Positions 58,146-64,000 of a stretch of 64,000 nucleotides of DNA are shown piece after piece. Within the stretch, counting starts at the first letter, position 1. Every line of letters begins with the position of its first letter. Under the pieces are notes generated by a model that saw only the letters and a program-made list of their open reading frames with translations, was not told the origin of the DNA and ran no database searches. Source of the DNA: Sporosarcina sp. (GTDB lineage Bacteria; Bacillota; Bacilli; Bacillales_A; Planococcaceae); assembly GCA_029257435.1 (NCBI GenBank), contig JARIBI010000249.1:1-64000 (forward strand). Reading direction: 5' to 3'. Position numbers and translations under genes: made by a program.

Positions 58146-59408
58146 CTAGAAAAAGAACTTTTGAATATCGTTCCATGTAACAACAAGCATAAGTAACATA
58201 AGCAGCATTATTCCTACAAAGTGAACCATACCTTCTTTTTGACGATCAATCGGTTTACCGCGGACCGCTTCAAACAAGAAGAACAACAATCGTCCGCCAT
58301 CCAATGCTGGCAGCGGCAGAAGGTTCATAATTCCTAAGTTAATGCTCAATACAGCTGCCCAATTCATAAGATTGAAAATACCATACTGTGCGACTTCTTC
58401 TGTTGCTTTGTATATCCCTACTGGCCCGGAAAGTGCATCCAAAGTAAAATGACCAGTTACAAGCAAACCGAGCAACTCAAATATTTTCGCAATCCAGAAC
58501 CAGGTTTGCTGTGCGCCATACGCTATGGCTTTCAAAGGGTTCTTTTCGACTGGGCTTGTATAGAATACACCAATCTGACCTTGTTTAACTCCAGCTTCTT
58601 CCGTTTCTTTAGGTGTTACTTGCAGTGCTACCAGTTCACCATCACGTTCAACTTCTAAATCAATCGACTTACCGGCATTATCCTGTATGGTTCCTGTGAA
58701 TTCATTCCACGTCTTCACTTCCACACCATTTGAAGATTTTACAAAATCACCTTTTTGAACACCAGCTGCTTCCGCTGGACTATTATCTTGGACTTCTGTA
58801 ATTATTGGTTCATTTGTCGGAACCCCATTCAATAAACCGAGTGCAATAAAGATGAAGAACGCTAGAATGAAGTTAAAGACCGGTCCTGCGAGAATCGTTA
58901 GAAATCTTCCCATTAGTGGTTTTGAATCGAATTGACGATCTTTCGGCGCGATGAGTGTCTTCTGCCCTTTCTCGTGGATAACAGCAGTTCTTGACACTGG
59001 CAAACGAACCAAACTTCCTTCATCGTCGTATCCTTTAATAAATAATTTATCATTTAAATCGGCTTCTTCTGTTTCAAGGAAAAGCACATCCGGATTCGAC
59101 ACATTTGAATTCAAGTAAATCTTAGTAACTTCGTCTTGTGCATTTAAAATCAATCCGACACGATAGCCTGGCAGCAATTCGACGGTGTCAAAATCTTCGC
59201 CTGCCATTCGTACATATCCGCCAAGCGGAAGCAATCGAACCGTATAAAGTGTTTCACCTTTTTGAATACCGATTATTTTCGGTCCCATTCCAATTGCAAA
59301 TTCACGAACCATAATGCCCGCTCTCTTTGCAAATAAGAAGTGTCCAAACTCATGGAAAAAGACTAATGAGCCAAAAATAATTATAAACGAGATAACTGTC
59401 GTCGCCAT
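58146..59408 (-). CDS. rseP: Site-2 metalloprotease RseP (RasP)
   Basis: Membrane-embedded zinc protease that cleaves anti-sigma factors such as RsiW and other membrane substrates. 420 aa. Zinc motif HEFGH in the first transmembrane helix (about residue 19), a periplasmic-side PDZ domain (about 190-270), and the second catalytic motif NLLPLPALDGGRL near residue 355. Four transmembrane helices. It follows dxr and precedes the ProRS-like gene. Confidence 0.96.
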   Translation of the reverse strand: MATTVISFIIIFGSLVFFHEFGHFLFAKRAGIMVREFAIGMGPKIIGIQKGETLYTVRLLPLGGYVRMAGEDFDTVELLPGYRVGLILNAQDEVTKIYLNSNVSNPDVLFLETEEADLNDKLFIKGYDDEGSLVRLPVSRTAVIHEKGQKTLIAPKDRQFDSKPLMGRFLTILAGPVFNFILAFFIFIALGLLNGVPTNEPIITEVQDNSPAEAAGVQKGDFVKSSNGVEVKTWNEFTGTIQDNAGKSIDLEVERDGELVALQVTPKETEEAGVKQGQIGVFYTSPVEKNPLKAIAYGAQQTWFWIAKIFELLGLLVTGHFTLDALSGPVGIYKATEEVAQYGIFNLMNWAAVLSINLGIMNLLPLPALDGGRLLFFLFEAVRGKPIDRQKEGMVHFVGIMLLMLLMLVVTWNDIQKFFF

Positions 59409-59452
59409 TTATACCCACCTTTTCAGCTTACTTGGCTATTGTACTAAATACC

Positions 59453-60601
59453 TTATTTTATCATGGAATAGACGATTTTACGAGTTTGCATATCCGTCTC
59501 AAGGATTGCTTCCAAATTAGGTTCCAGAACTGGATGATGCTGTTCCATCGCACGTTCAACAAATTCATCGATTTGAACGAATGGGATATGTCCTGCCATG
59601 AATTGACTAACCGCCATTTCATTTGCAGCATTCATTGCGGTTGGCATTGTGCCGCCGATTCGTCCTGCTTCGTACGCAAGTGCAAGAGCCTTGAAACGTG
59701 TTAAATCCATCTTTTCAAAATGTAATGTACCGATATCTTCAAGCTTAAGACGCTGAGGATTTTTCATAGGAATACGTTCCGGATAAGAAAGTGCGTACTG
59801 AATTGGAACACGCATGTCTGGTGAACCTAATTGCGCCATGACACTTGTATCCTCAAACTCAATCATGGAGTGGATAATACTTTCTTTGTGCAAAAGACAA
59901 TCTATCTGATCATAAGGCATATTAAAAAGGTGGTGGGCCTCAATTACTTCAAGACCTTTGTTAAACATTGTTGCTGAATCAATCGTCAATTTATTCCCCA
60001 TCGACCAATTTGGATGAGCAAGTGCTTGTTCCAATGTAACATTAGTCAGCTGAGCTCGAGTTAAATCTCTAAAGCTTCCTCCTGAGGCCGTCAAAATCAG
60101 GCGGCTGATCGATTTGGATTGCTCACCATTCAGCGCTTGAAATATAGCGGAATGTTCGCTGTCTACAGGCAAAATAGACACACCGTACCGCTTCGCTTCC
60201 GCCATTACAATATCGCCGGCCGCTACAAGAGTTTCTTTGTTTGCAATGGCAATTGTAATTCCTTGACGAATGGCTGCCAGTGTCGGTTTCAGACCTACAC
60301 TTCCAATTACAGAATTTAAGAGGACGTCTGCACCTGTGTTGGCTGCAACTTCCTCCAATCCTTCTGCTCCATAAAGGAATCGTATCGCCGGAAATTCTAT
60401 TTGAAGAGTTTCCGCGTCCATTTTTTCCATTACGGAAATAAGCGGCGGATTATGGAAAGCAGCAATTTCTCGTACTTTCTCAATATTACGCCCAGCAGAA
60501 AGCGCTACAAGTTCAAACTGATTGGGGTGAGCTGCAATTACTTCAAGTGTTTGTAACCCAATAGAACCTGTAGCCCCAAGAAGGCTGATCTTTTTTTTCA
60601 T
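59453..60601 (-). CDS. dxr: 1-deoxy-D-xylulose-5-phosphate reductoisomerase
   Basis: Second step of the MEP isoprenoid pathway, supplying precursors used by UppS two genes upstream. 382 aa from ATG 60601 ([20 protein letters not shown]), with AAAGGG 9 nt upstream; three codons of the track are dropped. NADPH loop GATGSIG, metal/substrate motifs [11 protein letters not shown] and [18 protein letters not shown] are intact. Confidence 0.97.
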   Translation of the reverse strand: MKKKISLLGATGSIGLQTLEVIAAHPNQFELVALSAGRNIEKVREIAAFHNPPLISVMEKMDAETLQIEFPAIRFLYGAEGLEEVAANTGADVLLNSVIGSVGLKPTLAAIRQGITIAIANKETLVAAGDIVMAEAKRYGVSILPVDSEHSAIFQALNGEQSKSISRLILTASGGSFRDLTRAQLTNVTLEQALAHPNWSMGNKLTIDSATMFNKGLEVIEAHHLFNMPYDQIDCLLHKESIIHSMIEFEDTSVMAQLGSPDMRVPIQYALSYPERIPMKNPQRLKLEDIGTLHFEKMDLTRFKALALAYEAGRIGGTMPTAMNAANEMAVSQFMAGHIPFVQIDEFVERAMEQHHPVLEPNLEAILETDMQTRKIVYSMIK

Positions 60602-60619
60602 CAAAAACATCCCTTTCGA

Positions 60620-61414
60620 TTAACTAACAAAGTGCAATAAATGCAGAAGCGGCAAAACAAATAACAAACTGTCAAACCTATCTAAAATACCTCCGTGTCC
60701 AGGTAAGATCTTCCCCGAATCTTTCACGTTATAATTTCTCTTTAACGCAGATTCAACAAGATCCCCTAGTTGACCAATAACAGATGCGATGAGTGTTACA
60801 CCAATTAAAATCAGGAAGGTAGATCCGACAGGTTGTATAAGTTGAAATAGGACCGCAAAAACGACTGCACTCAAAATACCTCCCACAAAACCTTCAACTG
60901 TTTTGTTTGGCGAAATATCCGGCCACAGCTTATTCTTGCCTAGTTTACGACCAATAAAGTAAGCGCCAGAATCTGTTGTCCATACAATGACCAGTGCATA
61001 AATGATAAAGACTAAACCGGCATCCCGTGTAGCAGTGAGATAATAAAATCCCATCCCTACATAAAAGGCAGACATCACTAAAAAGGATGCGTGGGCAAAC
61101 GTAAAACGATTCTTCACAAGTACAGTATAGATCAATAAGAGCAATATAATGATAAAAGCGGCTTCTAATTTCGTATAACCGACTGCTCCTAACCATTTGA
61201 GTGCTAGCTGGTCAGGTAATAATAGAATGGCTGACAATATCCATGCCAGTACACCTTCGATAGAAAGTAATTTAATGGATTGCATTTTCAACAGTTCATA
61301 CAGTCCGATTGTTGCGATTGCATAGACCAAAATGGTGAATGGAATCCCTCCAACAACAACAAATGGAATGAATACTGCAGCTGCTACAATAGCAGTTAGT
61401 ATCCGTTGTTTCAC
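60620..61414 (-). CDS. cdsA: Phosphatidate cytidylyltransferase
   Basis: Makes CDP-diacylglycerol, the substrate of PgsA also encoded here. 264 aa with about eight hydrophobic helices and the C-terminal signature GDLVESALKRNYNVKDSGK followed by GHGGILDRFDSL. Its start overlaps the uppS stop by 4 nt. Confidence 0.97.
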   Translation of the reverse strand: MKQRILTAIVAAAVFIPFVVVGGIPFTILVYAIATIGLYELLKMQSIKLLSIEGVLAWILSAILLLPDQLALKWLGAVGYTKLEAAFIIILLLLIYTVLVKNRFTFAHASFLVMSAFYVGMGFYYLTATRDAGLVFIIYALVIVWTTDSGAYFIGRKLGKNKLWPDISPNKTVEGFVGGILSAVVFAVLFQLIQPVGSTFLILIGVTLIASVIGQLGDLVESALKRNYNVKDSGKILPGHGGILDRFDSLLFVLPLLHLLHFVS

Positions 61415-62208
61415 TTGATTTCATCCCCTTCAAGACTTCCAAACCGTCTGCTTCGTTTTTGATAATCCTCTATAATACTAAGCATACTCTCTTCATTAAA
61501 GTCCGGCCAGAGTACTTCCGTAAATGCAAGCTCCGCGTAAGCTAACTGCCAAAGCATGAAATTGGATAAACGAACTTCCCCACTTGTTCTAATGAGAAGA
61601 TCTGGATCCGGAAGATGCGATGTCATCATTGCGCCGGATACGGTCTCTTCAGTAAGTTCATCAAGTTGAATTGTGTTTTCTGAAAGTTGCAAGGCTAAGT
61701 TTTTTACAGCTGCGACGACTTCGAAACGACTTCCATAGTTCATTGCAAAGTTTAGAATCATTCCATCATTATGTGCTGTAGCTTCCATCGCTTTTTGGAT
61801 GGCTTCTTTTGTATGAGCAGGTAATAACTCGGCACTTCCAATCATTTCTACTTTAACGTTGTTTTCAACTAACTCCGGTAAATATGTACTTAAGAATTCA
61901 CCCGGAAGTTTCATCAGAAAATCAATTTCAAGTTTAGGCCGTTTCCAATTTTCTGTTGAAAATGCGTATAACGTCAATACTTGAATACCTAGTTCATTGG
62001 CAAAAAGAGTGGTTTTGCGTACAGTTTTCATGCCTTCATGATGACCTGCAATTCTCGGAAGTTTACGCTGCTTCGCCCACCTTCCATTCCCATCCATAAT
62101 AATGGCGACATGTGTAGGCACCGGCTTTTCTTTCACAATGGCGAGCCTCTCTTGTAATGTCGACGGAACAGCCGTCGTCTTCTTTCGCAGTAGTTTATCG
62201 AACATCAT
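61411..62208 (-). CDS. uppS: Undecaprenyl diphosphate synthase
   Basis: cis-prenyltransferase making the C55 lipid carrier for cell wall synthesis, 265 aa. Catalytic aspartate and phosphate-binding residues in IIMDGNGRWAKQR, AFSTENWKRP, and the RTSGEVRLSNFMLWQ motif near residue 215. Fused N-terminal extension of about 30 residues relative to the core is common in Bacillales. Coupled to cdsA. Confidence 0.97.
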   Translation of the reverse strand: MMFDKLLRKKTTAVPSTLQERLAIVKEKPVPTHVAIIMDGNGRWAKQRKLPRIAGHHEGMKTVRKTTLFANELGIQVLTLYAFSTENWKRPKLEIDFLMKLPGEFLSTYLPELVENNVKVEMIGSAELLPAHTKEAIQKAMEATAHNDGMILNFAMNYGSRFEVVAAVKNLALQLSENTIQLDELTEETVSGAMMTSHLPDPDLLIRTSGEVRLSNFMLWQLAYAELAFTEVLWPDFNEESMLSIIEDYQKRSRRFGSLEGDEIK

Positions 62209-62282
62209 TTTTCCTCCACTCGACGACGTTTCAAATCATTCATCCTCTTTATCCTAACAAAATAAAGGAAAACTTGCATGTT

Positions 62283-62312
62283 AAAAAGGACGTCCTAACG
62301 TTAGGACGTCCT
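62283..62312. terminator. Terminator of frr, perfect palindrome
   Basis: AGGACGTCCTAA and its exact inverse TTAGGACGTCCT around CG, followed by TTTTTAA on the minus strand. A 26-bp perfect palindrome, between frr and uppS. Confidence 0.88.
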
Positions 62313-62332
62313 GCGAAAAAGAAAGTTCATGT

Positions 62333-62890
62333 TTAAATTTCCATAATCTCGTTTTCTTTGTCCCCTGCAATGCTATCGATTTTAGAGATGTACGTATCGG
62401 TTAGCTTTTGGACATCGTCATTATTACGACGTAATTCATCTTCTGTAATCTCGCCATCTTTCTCGAGTTTTTTCAACTCATCATTGGCATCACGACGAAT
62501 ATTGCGGATTGCTATTTTAGATTCTTCAGCGGCTTTTTTCACTTCTTTAACTAGATCTTTACGGCGTTCTTCAGTTAAAGCAGGAACTGCTAAGCGAATA
62601 ACATTTCCGTCGTTAGAAGGTGTAATACCAATATCCGACTTCAAAATCGCTTTTTCGATATCGCCTAACGTCGTTTTATCATACGGCTGAATGACCATAA
62701 GACGTGCTTCTGGCACAGAGACTCCTGCCATCTGATTAAGGGGCGTTGGTGCACCGTAATACTCAACTGTAATACGATCTAGTAACGAAGCGTTTGCCCG
62801 TCCTGCACGAATTGAAGCTAAATCACGTCCAAGTGAACTGATTGCTTTTTCCATTCTTTCGGTTGTTTGATCCATAACTGCTTTTGGCAT
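62333..62890 (-). CDS. frr: Ribosome recycling factor
   Basis: Splits post-termination ribosomes with EF-G. 185 aa from ATG 62890 ([19 protein letters not shown]), preceded by GGGAGG; the track's first 14 codons overlap pyrH. Conserved [19 protein letters not shown] and [18 protein letters not shown] are present. Confidence 0.98.
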   Translation of the reverse strand: MPKAVMDQTTERMEKAISSLGRDLASIRAGRANASLLDRITVEYYGAPTPLNQMAGVSVPEARLMVIQPYDKTTLGDIEKAILKSDIGITPSNDGNVIRLAVPALTEERRKDLVKEVKKAAEESKIAIRNIRRDANDELKKLEKDGEITEDELRRNNDDVQKLTDTYISKIDSIAGDKENEIMEI

Positions 62891-62892
62891 GT

Positions 62893-63615
62893 TTAGTTCC
62901 TCCCGACGACTGTACCGATAGTTTCTCCACATACAGCCTTTTTTATATTTCCTTCTTCCATAATCGAGAATACTACGAGTGGGATATCATTGTCCATACA
63001 GAGTGTTGAAGCAGTTGCATCCATCACTTGCAGCCCTTTGCTAATTACATCCAGGTAGGTCAACTGATCATATTTCACTGCAGTTGTATCAAGCATTGGG
63101 TCAGCAGAATAAACGCCATCCACATTGTTTTTCCCCATCAAAATGACATCTGCTTCGATTTCAGCTGCACGAAGAGCTGCTGTTGTATCCGTTGAGAAGT
63201 ATGGATTTCCGGTACCTGCTGCAAAAATGACTACACGTTTCTTTTCGAGGTGTCGAATAGCTTTTCGACGAATGTAAGGTTCTGCTACTTGACGCATGTC
63301 GATTGAGGACATGACACGAGACTCTGCACCTAACTTTTCAATCGCGTCTTGAAGTGCTAATGCGTTCATAACCGTTGCCAGCATTCCCATATAGTCCGCA
63401 GTTGTTCGATCCATTCCCATTTCACTGCCGACCTTGCCGCGCCAAATATTTCCGCCGCCGACAACAACAGTTACTTCAACGCCAAGATCCAGCACTTCTT
63501 TCACTTGAATCGCAACAGATTTAATAATTTCCGGGGAAAGACCAAATCCTTGTTCTCCAGCGAGAGCTTCACCGCTTAGTTTTAACACGATCCGTTTATA
63601 AGTAGGTGTGTTCAT
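62893..63615 (-). CDS. pyrH: UMP kinase
   Basis: Amino-acid-kinase-fold hexameric enzyme phosphorylating UMP; feedback-controlled by UTP and GTP in bacteria. 240 aa from ATG 63615 ([20 protein letters not shown]), with GGGGG upstream, replacing the 15-residue longer track start. Motifs [24 protein letters not shown] and [14 protein letters not shown] are intact. It ends 2 nt before frr. Confidence 0.97.
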   Translation of the reverse strand: MNTPTYKRIVLKLSGEALAGEQGFGLSPEIIKSVAIQVKEVLDLGVEVTVVVGGGNIWRGKVGSEMGMDRTTADYMGMLATVMNALALQDAIEKLGAESRVMSSIDMRQVAEPYIRRKAIRHLEKKRVVIFAAGTGNPYFSTDTTAALRAAEIEADVILMGKNNVDGVYSADPMLDTTAVKYDQLTYLDVISKGLQVMDATASTLCMDNDIPLVVFSIMEEGNIKKAVCGETIGTVVGRN

Positions 63616-63641
63616 ATGTATCCCCCATCTTCTTGGTTTTC

Positions 63642-63675
63642 TTAAAAATAGGGAACACAAAATGTGTCCCCTACC
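63642..63675 (-). terminator. Terminator of tsf
   Basis: On the minus strand TAGGGGACACA, TTT loop, TGTGTTCCCTA followed by TTTTTAAG, between tsf and pyrH. Confidence 0.88.
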
Positions 63676-63695
63676 ATTAGTATGAGTTAAAACAA

Positions 63696-64000
63696 TTATC
63701 CTTTGTTAACTTGGCTCATTACTTCATCAGCAAAGTTATCTTCACGCTTTTCAATTCCTTCGCCTACTTCATAACGAATGAATTCTGTAAGCTTTCCACC
63801 AGTAGAAGTTACGAATTCTCCAACCTTTTGGTCAGAGTTCTTAACGAATGGCTGGTCCAGTACACAGATCTCTTCGAAATACTTGCGAAGACGTCCTTCA
63901 ACCATTTTAGCAACGATGTTTTCCGGCTTGCCTTCATTAAGAGCTTGTTCAGTAAGAATTTTACGCTCATGCTCAACTTCTTCTTCAGAAATTTGGTCAT
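63696..64000 (-). CDS. tsf: Elongation factor Ts, C-terminal part (gene runs off the window)
   Basis: Nucleotide-exchange factor for EF-Tu. About 100 C-terminal codons are visible. The track splits them: the 63696-63905 ORF starts at an internal ATG, but the same frame continues to the window edge as [20 protein letters not shown]. The conserved [22 protein letters not shown] confirms the family. It is followed by a terminator and pyrH-frr, the usual rpsB-tsf-pyrH-frr order. Confidence 0.96.
   Translation of the reverse strand, partial: DQISEEEVEHERKILTEQALNEGKPENIVAKMVEGRLRKYFEEICVLDQPFVKNSDQKVGEFVTSTGGKLTEFIRYEVGEGIEKREDNFADEVMSQVNKG

Overview
The window reads as a core chromosomal segment of an endospore-forming, low-to-moderate-GC Firmicute of the order Bacillales. 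Gene order closely follows the Bacillus subtilis dnaK-distal core (tsf-pyrH-frr ... polC ... nusA-infB ... pnp ... dpaAB-asd-dapA ... spoIIIE ... recA-rny ... miaB-cotE-mutSL ... lexA-yneA-tkt). The style (Cheo-type LexA boxes, YlxR/YlxQ between nusA and infB, a TRIC channel, short 20-bp intergenic repeats) suggests a Sporosarcina-like member of the Planococcaceae; that family-level placement is inference. Nearly every gene is on the minus strand. Only lexA and a TRIC-family channel gene are on the plus strand. I saw no rRNA, tRNA, CRISPR array, prophage or insertion sequence.

Layout by coordinate: (1) 1-3.3 kb, transketolase (partial) and the SOS cassette ynzC-yneB-yneA divergent from lexA, with four LexA-box matches between them. 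(2) 3.37-3.76 kb, a non-coding array of alternating 20-21-bp units. (3) 3.8-12.4 kb, ynbB, TRIC channel, hfq, miaA, an alpha/beta hydrolase, mutL and mutS. (4) 12.5-18 kb, cotE (apparently starting at CTG), ricA, miaB, spoVS, ymdB and rny. (5) 18.3-26.6 kb, recA, cinA, pgsA, a RodZ-like gene (ymfM), ymfK, and the EF-P-modification genes ymfI-ymfH-ymfF. (6) 26.8-32.4 kb, a nucleoside-type ABC transporter (two permeases, double ATPase, BMP lipoprotein) behind a GntR regulator with two adjacent perfect palindromes. (7) 32.5-40.5 kb, spoIIIE, rnjB, dapA, asd, dpaB, dpaA and ymxH; aspartokinase dapG, tepA and ylzJ of the B. subtilis order are absent. (8) 40.5-46.9 kb, mlpA, pnp, rpsO, ribF, truB and rbfA. 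(9) 46.9-52 kb, the rimP-nusA-ylxR-ylxQ-infB-ylxP translation/transcription operon. (10) 52.1-64 kb, polC, a strongly diverged ProRS-like gene, rseP, dxr, cdsA, uppS, frr, pyrH and tsf (partial).

Functionally the window combines translation (IF-2, EF-Ts, RRF, S15, RbfA, RimP, EF-P modification, tRNA modification by MiaA, MiaB and TruB), RNA decay (RNase Y, RNase J2, PNPase, Hfq), DNA replication/repair (PolC, MutSL, RecA, LexA), envelope precursor synthesis (Dxr, UppS, CdsA, PgsA) and sporulation (CotE, SpoVS, SpoIIIE, RicA, DpaAB).

The observations I would check first are: the gene at the proS position, which keeps the ProRS fold and anticodon-binding region but has lost most class II catalytic signatures; the CTG start of cotE; the alternating AGCGCT/TGATCA repeat array; the 12-copy RPQGQ linker in IF-2; and the paired palindromes upstream of the GntR gene. 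Many starts in the supplied ORF track were moved downstream to the codon with a Shine-Dalgarno sequence; each case is noted.
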